Positions 25,751 through 34,671 of a stretch of DNA of 64,000 nucleotides are shown piece by piece. The notes under the pieces are model-generated. The model had not been told where the DNA came from, did no database searches, and saw nothing but the letters and a program-made list of their open reading frames with translations. Origin of the DNA: Mesorhizobium sp. M1C.F.Ca.ET.210.01.1.1 (GTDB lineage: Bacteria; Pseudomonadota; Alphaproteobacteria; Rhizobiales; Rhizobiaceae); NCBI RefSeq assembly GCF_004791585.1, contig NZ_SRUU01000008.1, forward strand, positions 1 through 64,000, given 5' to 3'. How positions within the stretch are numbered: position 1 is the first letter of the stretch; each line of letters begins with the position of its first letter. A program made the position numbers and the translations under genes.

Positions 25751-26488
25751 ATGCCACGTGTGATCAAGCACCCGGAACTCAGGCGCGAAGAACTGCTGGA
25801 CCATGCCCAGGCCCTGTTCCTGACGCATGGCTACGACAAAGCGAGCCTCAATGACGTGATTGCCGCCGCCGGCGTCTCGAAGGGCGCTTTCTATCACTAC
25901 TTCCCATCCAAGGAGGCTCTGCTGGAAGCGCTGGCCGAGCGTTTCGCCAAGCACGCGCTCGCCGGCGTCCAGGATATACTCGCCGATCCGGCGCTCGATC
26001 CTCTCGGGCGGCTCAATGCCTTGCTCGCGAAATCGCGGCAGGCCAAGATCGAGACCGCGGCCGAGGCCTGGGCGTTGTTCGAGACGTTGTTCCGGCCGGA
26101 AAACCTGGTGCTGTTCCACCGCATCAACCTGGCGGCCAGCGCTTCCATTTCCCCCCATCTTGTCGAGATCATACGGCAAGGCGTCGACGACGGCACATTC
26201 CGCACCTTCGACCCGGAAGGTGTAGCCGACATCGTCATGCAGTTCGGCTTGGCCACGCACGACGTCATCGCCAAGGCCTTCGCCAGCGGCACCGATGCCG
26301 ACATGGACATCGCGATCGAGGCCCTGGAGAAGCGCGTCAGGCTCTACGAGATTGCCCTGGACAGGATTCTCGGTATCCCCGACGGCAGCATCCGCATTGG
26401 CGAGCCCGGCTATGTGCGCGCTGTGATGACGGCTCGCCGCGCTAATCCTTCGGCCAGCGGGGCCGCCGCATCGAAAAAATCTCGTTGA
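25751..26488 (+). CDS. TetR/AcrR family transcriptional regulator
   Basis: A 245-residue repressor-type protein. The helix-turn-helix is at about residues 30-60 (KASLNDVIAAAGVSKGAFYH, then YFPSKEALLEAL), as in TetR proteins. The remaining helical region would bind an inducer. The ATG lies downstream of the divergent methyltransferase promoter, which carries two matching palindromes, so this protein most likely represses that gene and perhaps itself. Its 3' end overlaps the convergent flavin reductase gene by 47 bp. Confidence 0.92.
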   Translation: MPRVIKHPELRREELLDHAQALFLTHGYDKASLNDVIAAAGVSKGAFYHYFPSKEALLEALAERFAKHALAGVQDILADPALDPLGRLNALLAKSRQAKIETAAEAWALFETLFRPENLVLFHRINLAASASISPHLVEIIRQGVDDGTFRTFDPEGVADIVMQFGLATHDVIAKAFASGTDADMDIAIEALEKRVRLYEIALDRILGIPDGSIRIGEPGYVRAVMTARRANPSASGAAASKKSR

Positions 26489-27050
26489 CGCTGGCGTAAT
26501 CCATATAGCCTAGGCGGGCGACATTGCCGGCCCTGACGATGTCGAATTGGCCGTCCTTGAGATAGGCATCGTCGATGTGGACGCCGATAACCTCGCCGGC
26601 GACCACGATGGCGCTGGTTTGGGTGCCGTCCAGCGCCCGGGGCCGGAATATCTCAGTCACCCGGCATTCGAGCGCCGCCGGCGCCTCGGCCACGCGCGGC
26701 GGCGCAACGAGGCGCGACGGCGCCATGGCAAGGTCGGCATAGCCAAACTCGCTGACGCCGCGCGGCGCGTCGACGGCAGTGCGGTTCATCTTCTCGGCCA
26801 GATCGCGGCTGACAAGATTGGCGACGAATTCGCCTGTCTCTTCGGCGAAGGTGGCGCTGTCCTTCGCGCCTTCGGATGAAAACCAGACGATGAAAGGGCG
26901 CGTCGAAAACGCGTTGAAGAAGGAATAGGGCGCAAGGTTGATCTCGCCGGCCCTGTTCAATGTCGAGATCCATCCGATGGGGCGCGGCGCGACGATCGCC
27001 TTCGACGGATCGTGCGGCAGGCCGTGCCCCTTCGAAGGCTCGTAGAACAT
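26442..27050 (-). CDS. Flavin reductase-like FMN-binding protein
   Basis: A 202-residue split-barrel flavoprotein. It starts MFYEPSKGHGLPHDPSKAIV, then APRPIGWISTLNRAGEINLA and PYSFFNAFSTRPFIVWFSS, the standard N-terminal pattern of the flavin reductase/DIM6-NTAB family that binds FMN. The ATG at 27050 lies one base after the nitroreductase stop (TGA-C-ATG), which decides this start over the one eleven codons earlier. It is probably co-expressed with the nitroreductase. Confidence 0.88.
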   Translation of the reverse strand: MFYEPSKGHGLPHDPSKAIVAPRPIGWISTLNRAGEINLAPYSFFNAFSTRPFIVWFSSEGAKDSATFAEETGEFVANLVSRDLAEKMNRTAVDAPRGVSEFGYADLAMAPSRLVAPPRVAEAPAALECRVTEIFRPRALDGTQTSAIVVAGEVIGVHIDDAYLKDGQFDIVRAGNVARLGYMDYASVNEIFSMRRPRWPKD

Positions 27051-27051
27051 G

Positions 27052-27636
27052 TCAGCCGGCCCAAGGTCCGGTGTAGTCGGCATAGAGCTTTGCCGGATCG
27101 GGCCGCGGCCGCTCCGGCGCCGGTCCCTGGTAGGAGCCGATGTGGACGAAGCCGATGACGCGCTCCTGCGGCGATAGGCCGAGGATCGCTCTACCCTCCG
27201 CGACGTCGGAATACCAGTTGCTGATCATATTGGTGCCATAGCCCAGCGCATTGGCCGCGATCATCAGATTCATAGCCGCCATTGCGCCCGACAGGAACAT
27301 CTCCCATTGCGGGATCTTGGGGTTCTCCCTCGGCACCGACACGACACCGATCACCAGCGGCGCGCGCGAGAAGCGCGCCAGTTCCTGGTTGCGCCGCCCT
27401 TCCGGCAGCGGCCCTTCGCGCTGCTCGGCGAGGGTCGAGAGCTTCTTGCCGATCTCGACCCGCGCCTCGCCGCGGTAGAGGATGAACCGCCAGGGTTCGA
27501 GCCGCCCGTGATCGGGAACGCGCGAGGCGGCAGCGATCATCGTGGCGATCTCCGCGTCACTCGGCGCCGGTTCCTTGAGGTCAGGGATCGGTGCTGAATT
27601 GCGGGTCAGCAGGTACTCGATGATCGGCGACGCCAT
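27052..27636 (-). CDS. Nitroreductase family oxidoreductase (YdjA-like)
   Basis: A 194-residue FMN-dependent nitroreductase fold. The N-terminal EYLLTRNSAPIPDLKEPAPS and AASRVPDHGRLEPWRFILYR correspond to the flavin phosphate-binding region. GYGTNMISNWYSDVAEGRAI and ERVIGFVHIGSYQGPAPERP close the fold. The ATG at 27636 has AGGAGA ten bases upstream. The natural substrate cannot be named. Confidence 0.9.
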   Translation of the reverse strand: MASPIIEYLLTRNSAPIPDLKEPAPSDAEIATMIAAASRVPDHGRLEPWRFILYRGEARVEIGKKLSTLAEQREGPLPEGRRNQELARFSRAPLVIGVVSVPRENPKIPQWEMFLSGAMAAMNLMIAANALGYGTNMISNWYSDVAEGRAILGLSPQERVIGFVHIGSYQGPAPERPRPDPAKLYADYTGPWAG

Positions 27637-27800
27637 GGGCGCAAGTCTCCTAGAAACATTCAATTTTGAGCTGAAGCACGCCATCGGGAGGTCGGGCGGC
27701 TCGGGCAATGGCGCGTTATGCGCCGAATAAAGAGCCCTGGCGGAACGCGGCGGGCTCTTGAGCCTTGAAATTGCCACCGCCTTGGGCTTCAACGCAAGGC

Positions 27801-28766
27801 ATGTTTGAGGGGACGCTGCGCCTTTTCGTGATCGGGCTCATCGCCGCGCTGTTCGCGGTGCCGGTTTCGTTCGCGCTGGCCCAGAACGCCAACGACATCG
27901 GCGACATCAAGCTGCCGGGCATTTCGAGCTATGCGACGCCGAAGGGCGAGAGGTCGCTGGCGCTCGGCAGCGGCGGTGCGATCACCCTTTCCGCGCAACT
28001 GACCGACAAGGGTGCCGACATCACCCGCGGCGTCGTCTGGCGCGTTTTCAAGCCGGAGCCTGCAAGCGACGGCAAGCTGCCGATGGTGGCATCCGCGCAT
28101 GGCGGCACGGCGGTATTCCAGCTTGACCCCGGCAGCTACCTTGTCCATGCCTCCTACGGGCGGGCCGGTGCTACCAAGCGCATCACCGTCGGCAAGGATG
28201 CCAAGCGCGAGAGCCTTGTCCTCGACGCCGGCGGCTTGAAGCTCGACGCCGTGACGTCGGGCGGCGCGCATATCCCGCCGAAGAAACTCCGCTTCTCGAT
28301 CTATGAGGGCCAGGCCGAGGCCAATGGCGATCGGGCGCTGATCGCCCCCGATGTCGAGCCGAACACGGTGGTGCGGTTGAATGCCGGCACCTATCACGTC
28401 GTCTCCACCTATGGTGCGGTCAACGCCGTGATCCGCTCCGACATCCGCGTCGAGGCCGGCAAGCTGACGGAGGCGACCGTCGAGCACCGCGCCGCCGAGA
28501 TGACGATGAAGCTGGTGCGCGAGCCCGGCGGCGAAGCCATCGCCGACACCTCCTGGTCGCTGCTCAACGAATCCGGCGATCCGATCAAGGAAGCCGTCGG
28601 CGCCTTCGCCTCGATGGTGCTGGCCGAGGGTCAGTACACCATCATCGCCAAGAACCGCGACCGCATCTACCAGAAGGATTTTGCCGTCGTGGCCGGCCAG
28701 AACCAGGAGATCGAGGTCGTGGCCAACGAATCGTCCGCCATCGATCCGGAAGAAGGCGCGGACTGA
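27801..28766 (+). CDS. Secreted protein of unknown function with repeated beta-strand units
   Basis: A 321-residue protein with a Sec signal peptide (about 1-28, cleaved near FALAQ). I do not recognise the family. The mature part has three to four units with a shared pattern: a beta-rich segment ending in 'G.Y.V...YG......' or similar. Examples are LDPGSYLVHASYGRAGATKR, LNAGTYHVVSTYGAVNAVIR and LAEGQYTIIAKNRDRIYQKD. This suggests tandem Ig- or CNA-B-like domains in the periplasm. The ATG at 27801 is chosen because it opens directly on the signal peptide; a TTG twelve codons earlier is possible. Confidence 0.6.
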   Translation: MFEGTLRLFVIGLIAALFAVPVSFALAQNANDIGDIKLPGISSYATPKGERSLALGSGGAITLSAQLTDKGADITRGVVWRVFKPEPASDGKLPMVASAHGGTAVFQLDPGSYLVHASYGRAGATKRITVGKDAKRESLVLDAGGLKLDAVTSGGAHIPPKKLRFSIYEGQAEANGDRALIAPDVEPNTVVRLNAGTYHVVSTYGAVNAVIRSDIRVEAGKLTEATVEHRAAEMTMKLVREPGGEAIADTSWSLLNESGDPIKEAVGAFASMVLAEGQYTIIAKNRDRIYQKDFAVVAGQNQEIEVVANESSAIDPEEGAD

Positions 28767-28767
28767 A

Positions 28768-28811
28768 GCAATCCAGGAAAAGTGGCCGGCGGTTTTCTGT
28801 CCGGAATTGGC
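28768..28811 (-). repeat. 44-bp dispersed palindromic element, copy 3 (reverse orientation)
   Basis: Read on the minus strand it has the same order as copies 9831-9874 and 41719-41761: CCAATTCC, AGAAAACCG, CACTTTTCC, GGATTGC. It starts one base after the stop of the secreted-protein gene and lies between two convergent genes, as a terminator or REP-like element would. Confidence 0.75.
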
Positions 28812-28822
28812 TAGAGACACGT

Positions 28823-29764
28823 TCAGGCGGCCTTGCGCATCCGCTTTGGCAGGAATGGCACGCGTCCGCGCGGCGCGGCCGGCGATGCCAGATCGAAAAC
28901 GGCGCGATAGAGCCGGTCGAGCAGCGCCTTGCGGTCGCGCAGCGGCTCCAGCTCGTTCCATCTCAGCGCCTCGCCGATGCGCACCTCGATCGCCTTGCCG
29001 GACAGCCGCGCGAACTCGCGGATGAGCAGGGACGTGCGCAGCGTCAGCGACGCTTTGCCGACGAATTTGGCCACGCGGTTGTCGCGCTCGGCCATGTTCA
29101 TCGGGCCGCTGACCAGATGGAACAGGCGGCCGTTCTGGCCGGAGAAATGCATCGGGATGACCGAGGCCTTGGCTTCCTGGATGAGCTTGGCCGGGAACAT
29201 CTTCCACGGCAGGTCGATCGCCCTGCCAAATCCCTTCGGCGCCGTGGCGACGCCGCCGGCCGGGAAGACCACGATGGTGACGCCTTCCTTCAGCAGCCGC
29301 ACCGCCTCGTGGCGCACCGCCATGTTGTTCTTCAGCGCTTCCTTGGTTTCGGAAAAGTCGATCGGCAGCGAATAGGGTTCCATCTCCCGGATCCTGAGCA
29401 GGTCCTTGTGGATCATGACCCGGAACGGCCGGCCGAGCTGCTCGGCGAGCGACAGCACCGCAATGCCGTCGCCGATGCCGAACGGATGGTTGGCGACGAT
29501 CACCAGCGGCGTGTCCGGGAAATTCGCCGGCGGCCAGTGGCCGGCATTGCGCACCTTGACGTCGATCAGCTCCAGCATGCGGCTGAACACGCGCTCCCCG
29601 GTCGGCGCCACCTGGCGGCGCCAGAAATCATAGAGCACGGCGAAGCGGTCGCGGCCCGAAAGGCCCTCGACGGAATGGATGAACCACCGCGTCAGCGCCG
29701 GCTGATGCTGGTTGGCGTAGGAGAGTTCGGGAAACGGCCTTTCCCGCAGTTTCAGCTTGAGCAT
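28823..29764 (-). CDS. 1-acyl-glycerol-phosphate-type acyltransferase
   Basis: A 313-residue PlsC-like protein. The acyltransferase catalytic motif appears as NHPFGIGDG (residues 92-100), with His93 and Asp99, one residue longer than the textbook HX4D spacing but usual for this subfamily. A second conserved block is VVFPAGGVATAP. Such enzymes acylate lysophospholipids or lyso-ornithine lipids at the inner membrane. The ATG at 29764 gives MLKLKLRERPFPELSY; the frame open to 29887 runs through a repeat and is rejected. Confidence 0.82.
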   Translation of the reverse strand: MLKLKLRERPFPELSYANQHQPALTRWFIHSVEGLSGRDRFAVLYDFWRRQVAPTGERVFSRMLELIDVKVRNAGHWPPANFPDTPLVIVANHPFGIGDGIAVLSLAEQLGRPFRVMIHKDLLRIREMEPYSLPIDFSETKEALKNNMAVRHEAVRLLKEGVTIVVFPAGGVATAPKGFGRAIDLPWKMFPAKLIQEAKASVIPMHFSGQNGRLFHLVSGPMNMAERDNRVAKFVGKASLTLRTSLLIREFARLSGKAIEVRIGEALRWNELEPLRDRKALLDRLYRAVFDLASPAAPRGRVPFLPKRMRKAA

Positions 29765-29836
29765 GGCGGCTCGGTTACAGGGCTGGCGTGACAGGCGTGT
29801 GAAGATGGCGGTGGACCGTGCCACTCCGCCATCCCA

Positions 29837-29938
29837 ATGCATGTCGCCAAAAGTGTGCAGCGGTTTTGGGAAAACGACATGCATCAAAACGAAGACCTAA
29901 AGCGCGTCGCCTGAATCCGTTTCAGCACGACGCGCTTT
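29837..29938. repeat. Two palindromic repeat units downstream of thrS
   Basis: Unit one has outer arms ATGCATGTCG (29837-29846) and CGACATGCAT (29875-29884), with inner CCAAAA/TTTTGG. A degenerate relative lies at 41881-41927. Unit two pairs AAAGCGCGTCG (29899-29909) with CGACGCGCTTT (29928-29938). Unit two begins ten bases beyond the thrS stop and is followed on the minus strand by a T-rich patch (TCTTCGTTTTG), so it may also terminate thrS. Confidence 0.7.
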
Positions 29939-29947
29939 GGGAGAGGT

Positions 29948-31930
29948 TCAGGAAAGTTCAGCCGCGCGGCGCTTGCGGTCCGGCGAGACTGCCTCGTCGG
30001 CGAGCGACTTCACCGCATCGGCGAGCTTCAGCGATTCCTGGTCGCGGGAGCCCAGCCGGCGGATGTTGACTGTCTCCTCTTCCGCCTCGCGCTTGCCGCA
30101 GACGAGAATGACCGGAACCTTGGCCAGACTGTGCTCACGCACCTTGTAGTTGATCTTCTCGTTGCGAAGGTCTGCCTCGGCCAGCAGGCCGGCCGCCTTC
30201 AGCCGCTCGACGACCTTCATCGCATAGGCGTCTGCGTCGGAGGTGATCGTCGCCACCACCACCTGCAAAGGCGCGAACCACAGCGGGAAATGGCCGGAGT
30301 AGTTTTCCATCAGGATGCCGAGGAAGCGCTCCATCGAGCCGCACACCGCGCGATGCACCATGACCGGCTGCTTCTTCTCCGAATCCGAGCCGATGTAGAA
30401 GGCCCCGAAACGCTCCGGCAGGTTGAAGTCGACCTGCGTGGTGCCGCACTGCCATTCACGGCCGATGGCGTCCTTCAGCACATATTCGAATTTCGGGCCG
30501 TAGAAGGCGCCCTCGCCGGGATTGATCGAGGTCTTGATGCGGTTGCCGGAGCGCGTGCGGATCGTCTCCAGCACATCGCTCATGATCGCCTCGGCATGAT
30601 CCCAGGCCTCGTCGGTGCCGACGCGCTTGTCCGGCCGCGTCGACAGCTTCACCGCGACCTCGTCGAAGCCGAAATCGGCATAGGTCGATAGGATCAGGTC
30701 GTTGATGCGCAGGCATTCGGCCGCGAGCTGCTCTTCGGTGCAGAAGATATGCGCGTCGTCCTGCGTGAAGCCGCGCACGCGCATCAGGCCGTGCAGCGCG
30801 CCCGACGGTTCGTAGCGGTGCACATTGCCGAACTCCGCAAGCTTTACGGGCAGTTCCCGGTAAGACTTCAACCCATGCTTGAAGATCTGCACATGGCCGG
30901 GGCAGTTCATCGGCTTCAGCGCGAAGATGCGGTCGTCGTCGGTATCGTCGCCGGCGACAGTGACCTTGAACATCGCGTCGCGATACCAGCCCCAGTGGCC
31001 GGACGTCTCCCACAGGCTCTTGTCCAGCACCTGCGGCGCGTTGACCTCCTGGTAGCCGTGCTCGTCGAGACGGCGGCGCATGTAGCTGACCAGGTTCTGG
31101 AACATCTTCCAGCCCTTGGCGTGCCAGAAGACGACGCCCGGCCCCTCCTCCTGGAAATGGAACAGGTCCATCTCGCGGCCAAGCTTGCGATGGTCGCGCT
31201 TCTCGGCCTCTTCCAGCAGCATCTGGTAGGCTTCGAGCTGCGCCTGATCGGCAAAGGCGGTGCCGTAGATGCGCGTCAGCATCGGGTTGTTGCTGTCGCC
31301 GCGCCAGTAGGCGCCCGCCACCTTCATCAGCTTGAAGGCATTGCCGATCTGACCCGTCGCAGCCATGTGCGGACCGCGGCAGAGGTCGAACCAGTCGCCT
31401 TGCGCGTAGATCTTGATGTCCTGGTCCTCGGGAATGGCGTCGATCAGCTCGACCTTGTAGCGCTCGCCCTTGTCGGCAAAGACCTTCTTCGCCTTCTCGC
31501 GCGACCAGACCTCCTTGGTGAACGGCCTGTTGCGCGCGATGATCTCGCGCATCTTCTTTTCGATCGCCGGGAAATCGTCCGGCGTGAACGGCTCGTTGCG
31601 CGCGAAGTCGTAGTAGAACCCGTTCTCGATCACCGGCCCGATGGTCACCTGCGTTCCGGGCCAAAGCTCCTGCACCGCCTCGGCCAGCACGTGTGCGGCG
31701 TCGTGACGAATGAGCTCCAGGGCGCGCGAGTCATCGCGGGTGATGATCTCGACCTTGCCGGACTTGCCGAGCGGATCGGAAAGGTCGCGGATGGTGCCGT
31801 CGATCGCATAAGCCACGGCTTTCTTGGCCAGCGACTTGGAGATCGATTCGGCAAGACCGGCACCGGTCATCGCCGCGTCGTACTCCCGGACCGAACCATC
31901 GGGAAACGTCAGGGAGACGGAATTCAGCAT
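29948..31930 (-). CDS. thrS: Threonyl-tRNA synthetase
   Basis: A 660-residue class II synthetase that charges tRNA-Thr. It has an N-terminal TGS domain (about 1-62, [20 protein letters not shown]), the editing domain with [20 protein letters not shown], then the catalytic core with the zinc cysteine in [20 protein letters not shown]. Motif 2 [20 protein letters not shown] and the C-terminal anticodon-binding domain follow. The ATG at 31930 follows AGGAGAACTCTG. An upstream open frame to 32035 is not family sequence. No T-box or attenuator was evident in the leader. Confidence 0.97.
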   Translation of the reverse strand: MLNSVSLTFPDGSVREYDAAMTGAGLAESISKSLAKKAVAYAIDGTIRDLSDPLGKSGKVEIITRDDSRALELIRHDAAHVLAEAVQELWPGTQVTIGPVIENGFYYDFARNEPFTPDDFPAIEKKMREIIARNRPFTKEVWSREKAKKVFADKGERYKVELIDAIPEDQDIKIYAQGDWFDLCRGPHMAATGQIGNAFKLMKVAGAYWRGDSNNPMLTRIYGTAFADQAQLEAYQMLLEEAEKRDHRKLGREMDLFHFQEEGPGVVFWHAKGWKMFQNLVSYMRRRLDEHGYQEVNAPQVLDKSLWETSGHWGWYRDAMFKVTVAGDDTDDDRIFALKPMNCPGHVQIFKHGLKSYRELPVKLAEFGNVHRYEPSGALHGLMRVRGFTQDDAHIFCTEEQLAAECLRINDLILSTYADFGFDEVAVKLSTRPDKRVGTDEAWDHAEAIMSDVLETIRTRSGNRIKTSINPGEGAFYGPKFEYVLKDAIGREWQCGTTQVDFNLPERFGAFYIGSDSEKKQPVMVHRAVCGSMERFLGILMENYSGHFPLWFAPLQVVVATITSDADAYAMKVVERLKAAGLLAEADLRNEKINYKVREHSLAKVPVILVCGKREAEEETVNIRRLGSRDQESLKLADAVKSLADEAVSPDRKRRAAELS

Positions 31931-32166
31931 CAGAGTTCTCCTATCCAGTCCCGCAAACGAGCGCGGGTGGTGAAAAAGCATGTCGCAGGAATGCGCTGGA
32001 GCATGCAGAGGGTCAGCCGGAGGCGCGCCAATCACATGGACGATGGCCGGCGGGCGCGGTTTTAGAGGCAGTGCCGCGTCAGGTAAAGAGCGGCCGTCAG
32101 GAAATGTCGCCAGCGATGTCGCAGGCCGGTCACGAAGGCTTGCGAAGAATCACGGGACAGACTTGG

Positions 32167-33009
32167 ATGACGCGAATGGAAGATGCCACACCCAGCCGAA
32201 CCGCCCTGCGCGTCGCGCGCTTGCGGGCGATGCATCAGTTTTCACCCCAGGCAGGGCTGTTTCGCGACCCCTATGCCATAACAATTCTGGGGGACGGCGC
32301 CCCGACGGCAGCAGATCTCGGGCAGGAAGACGAGCACAGTCGCCGCATGCGTCTGTTCGTGGCAGCGCGCGCCCGCCTCGCCGAGGATTGGCTGGCGGCA
32401 GCGGTGCGGCGCGGTGTCCGGCAGGTCGTGGTGCTGGGTGCCGGTCTCGATACTTTTTCGCTGCGCAACCCGCACGCGGACCTCGCGGTCTTCGAGGTCG
32501 ACCACCCGGCGACGCAAGCCTGGAAACGCCGGCTCATCGCCGATGCCGGCCTCTCGGAACCGCGCGGCGCCAAATTCGTGCCCGTGAATTTCGAGCGCCA
32601 GCTTCTGTCGGAAGAACTATCGTCCGCCGGCTTCAAGCCGACCGAGCCAGGCTTTTTCATGTGGCTTGGAGTGCTGCCTTACCTGACGCGCGAAGCGATC
32701 TTCGGCACGCTCTCCTACATTGCCGGCATCCCCGGCTCCGAGGTCGTGTTCGACTACAGTGAGCCGGCCGAGAACCGCGATGCGGCGGGGCAGGCAACGC
32801 TTGCCTTCAACGCGGCGCGTGTCGCGGTTGTCGGCGAACCCTGGATCAGCTTCTTCGATCCGGTCGCGCTGAGAAAATCCCTCAACGACCTCGGCTTCGG
32901 CGACATCGAGGATCTCGAGAGCGGCGACATCGCCGCCCGTTTTGCAAGCGCTCCCAGTACCGGCCGAAGTTCCGGCGGGCACATTCTTCGCGCCCGCCGA
33001 AGCGTCTGA
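32167..33009 (+). CDS. Class I SAM-dependent methyltransferase (PPM/LCM type)
   Basis: A protein of about 280 residues from the leucine carboxyl methyltransferase-like (PPM1) family, often labelled O-methyltransferases of secondary metabolism. The SAM-binding motif is RQVVVLGAGLDTFSLR (about 82-97), preceded by the RTALRVARLRAMHQ start and followed by VFEVDHPATQAWKRR. FFMWLGVLPYLTREAIFGTL also fits. Start is uncertain among 32071, 32167 and 32176; 32167 is a compromise. Its substrate is unknown, and it interrupts the thrS-yidD neighbourhood. Confidence 0.82.
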   Translation: MTRMEDATPSRTALRVARLRAMHQFSPQAGLFRDPYAITILGDGAPTAADLGQEDEHSRRMRLFVAARARLAEDWLAAAVRRGVRQVVVLGAGLDTFSLRNPHADLAVFEVDHPATQAWKRRLIADAGLSEPRGAKFVPVNFERQLLSEELSSAGFKPTEPGFFMWLGVLPYLTREAIFGTLSYIAGIPGSEVVFDYSEPAENRDAAGQATLAFNAARVAVVGEPWISFFDPVALRKSLNDLGFGDIEDLESGDIAARFASAPSTGRSSGGHILRARRSV

Positions 33010-33021
33010 GACCCGGTCACT

Positions 33022-33825
33022 TCACCAGTTGCGGCAGGTCCTTGAGGAAAGCCACGCGCGTGGCGGGCCCTTCGGCATCTCGCCGCGCCTGGCGTCGACA
33101 ACAAGGCGGGCGAACACGATGCGGCGGCCATCCTTCTCGGCCCAGCCCACGAACCAGCCGAGCGAGCGCTTGCTCTCGCCGAGCCCGGTGCTGCCGGTCT
33201 TGCCCTGGACGGTCCAGTCCCCCGCCTTGAAGCTCGGGATGATCGCTTTTGTCATCTCATGCGCCTTGGCCGAAACCGGCATTTTGCCGGCAAGCAGCTT
33301 GCGCAGGAACGCGGTCTGCTCGACGGGCGAGATTTCGAGCGAGGAATCCACCCAGGAATTGGTGAGGCCGTCATTCTTGCCGGTGCTGCCTGAGACATCG
33401 GCATTGCCGTAGCCGAATTTCGATACATAGCCGGCGAAACTTTTCGAGCCCAGCCGGCGCGTGATCTCGCGCGAATACCAGATGATGGAATCGCGTTCCC
33501 AGATCGTCGGGTCGACGGTCTTGCGGTCGCGCTTCACGGCATTGAACTCCGCCTTGTAGTCCCAGCTCGGCGTATGCTGATCGCTCAGGATTCCGGCATC
33601 GTAGCCGATCAGCGCCAGCGGCACCTTGAAGGTGGATGCCGGGCTGACGCGCCGGTCGCAGACGCCGTCCTGGTAAAGCATCGCGCCGCTTTCCGAATCC
33701 TGGATCAGCGTGCAGTGAATGTCCTCGAGCGGCGCCGATTGCGCTCGCATCGGCAGGCCGAGCATCCACGCCAGAATGAACAGAATAGCGGCAATGAAAA
33801 ACGGATAGCGGTCCATCTGGCGCAT
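33022..33825 (-). CDS. Class D beta-lactamase (OXA-type) with an altered C-terminus
   Basis: A 267-residue periplasmic serine beta-lactamase with an N-terminal signal helix (about 7-30). The active-site motifs are all present: S64-T-F-K67, S113-I-I, Y139-G-N141 and K209-T-G211. The last 14 residues (from about residue 254) look out of frame. A frame shifted by one base reads [13 protein letters not shown] and then stops, which resembles a normal OXA ending, whereas the annotated frame ends [13 protein letters not shown] one-base deletion near 33058-33066 would explain this. The catalytic core is unaffected. The gene is chromosomal with no mobile element nearby. Confidence 0.88.
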   Translation of the reverse strand: MRQMDRYPFFIAAILFILAWMLGLPMRAQSAPLEDIHCTLIQDSESGAMLYQDGVCDRRVSPASTFKVPLALIGYDAGILSDQHTPSWDYKAEFNAVKRDRKTVDPTIWERDSIIWYSREITRRLGSKSFAGYVSKFGYGNADVSGSTGKNDGLTNSWVDSSLEISPVEQTAFLRKLLAGKMPVSAKAHEMTKAIIPSFKAGDWTVQGKTGSTGLGESKRSLGWFVGWAEKDGRRIVFARLVVDARRGEMPKGPPRAWLSSRTCRNW

Positions 33826-33966
33826 CGAAGCTCACTCCTGAAAGGGATTACGCGGAGCGGCTTAGCGAGGCGTCTTGTCTCGATTTTGTCTCAAATTCGC
33901 AGTGTTTGTGCAGCCTGTCGTTAACCCTACCGGATCGTAAAGGCGGCCTGCGAAACGTCGGCACGA

Positions 33967-34320
33967 TCAGCTGTCGGCCTCGCCGCGCTTCCTGCCGATC
34001 TGCCGATAGCGCCACGGCATAAACCAGACATAACGCGCCGCAAGCATCTCCGGCACGCGATCGATGCCGTGCGTTCCGAACGGCCCGCAGCGCGAGACCC
34101 GGAACAGCGCCAGCCAGCCGCCGGCCCACAACCCGTGGCGCGCGATCGCCTCATGCGCATATTCGGAACAGGTCGGCAGGTGCCGGCAGTTGTTGCCGAC
34201 GAAGCCGGAGAGCGTCAGTTGGTAGAGGCGCACGAGCGACGTGCCGAGGACGCGGTCCGGCGTCTTGCGCCAGGGTCCCGGCCAGTTGCGCCCGCGCTGG
34301 CTAGGCCGGGCGCTGTGCAT
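33967..34320 (-). CDS. yidD: Membrane protein insertion efficiency factor YidD
   Basis: A 117-residue protein carrying the YidD signature: LVRLYQLTLSGFVGNNCRHL, PTCSEYAHEAIARHG, and CGPFGTHGIDRVPE near the C-terminus. YidD assists YidC in membrane protein insertion. The N-terminal 30 residues are Arg-rich and not conserved. The ATG at 34320 is preferred; a TTG seven codons earlier is possible. Its stop lies 141 bp before the beta-lactamase start on the same strand. Confidence 0.93.
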   Translation of the reverse strand: MHSARPSQRGRNWPGPWRKTPDRVLGTSLVRLYQLTLSGFVGNNCRHLPTCSEYAHEAIARHGLWAGGWLALFRVSRCGPFGTHGIDRVPEMLAARYVWFMPWRYRQIGRKRGEADS

Positions 34321-34416
34321 ATGCCCATGGTGGTCAGCCAACCAATCAGCTCCGCAGCGCGTTTCGCTGCGCGATAGATGTGGGCTTCAGGCCCGGAACG
34401 CAATGCCCAATTGCCC

Positions 34417-34578
34417 TCATGGCCTGATTCGGCGGATGGGATGCCTGTCAGTCCATGGTGCGTGGTGCAAGGAAGCGTCCAGATGGTCATGGCAACAGCG
34501 GCCGCGCGCTTCTTCGCCATACCACTGAAAGGTGGCGATCCGTATGACGTCGTTCAAAATGGCCAGGAACTGGTTCAT
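34417..34578 (-). CDS. Possible small protein, divergent from the LysR gene
   Basis: A 53-codon frame starting MNQFLAILNDVIRIATFQWY, with GAAGGAGCG eight bases before its ATG. It is amphipathic at the N-terminus and His/Arg-rich at the C-terminus. I do not recognise it. It is included because of the good ribosome site and the divergent position opposite a LysR regulator. The rest of 34321-34671 holds only this frame and the LysR promoter. It may be non-coding. Confidence 0.3.
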   Translation of the reverse strand: MNQFLAILNDVIRIATFQWYGEEARGRCCHDHLDASLHHAPWTDRHPIRRIRP

Positions 34579-34634
34579 GGCAGCGCTCCTTCAAGCGCCG
34601 ATTAGACTGCCGCTGGCCTTCATCTTCAAACGAG

Positions 34635-34666
34635 TATAATTTCCACCTCGGATAACTTGAGGTTAT
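34635..34666 (+). promoter_or_regulatory. -10 element and LysR-type T-N11-A box before the LysR gene
   Basis: TATAAT at 34635-34640 is followed by the perfect inverted repeat ATAAC-TTGAG-GTTAT (34652-34666), which contains TAACTTGAGGTTA, a T-N11-A site. The box ends five bases before the ATG at 34672, so binding would block the gene's own transcription or initiation. Confidence 0.65.
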
Positions 34667-34671
34667 GCGAA

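Noticed and set aside
31931..32166. T-box or peptide attenuator in the thrS leader
   Set aside because: No T-box core, no leader peptide with Thr codons and no convincing terminator; T-boxes are also unusual in this group.
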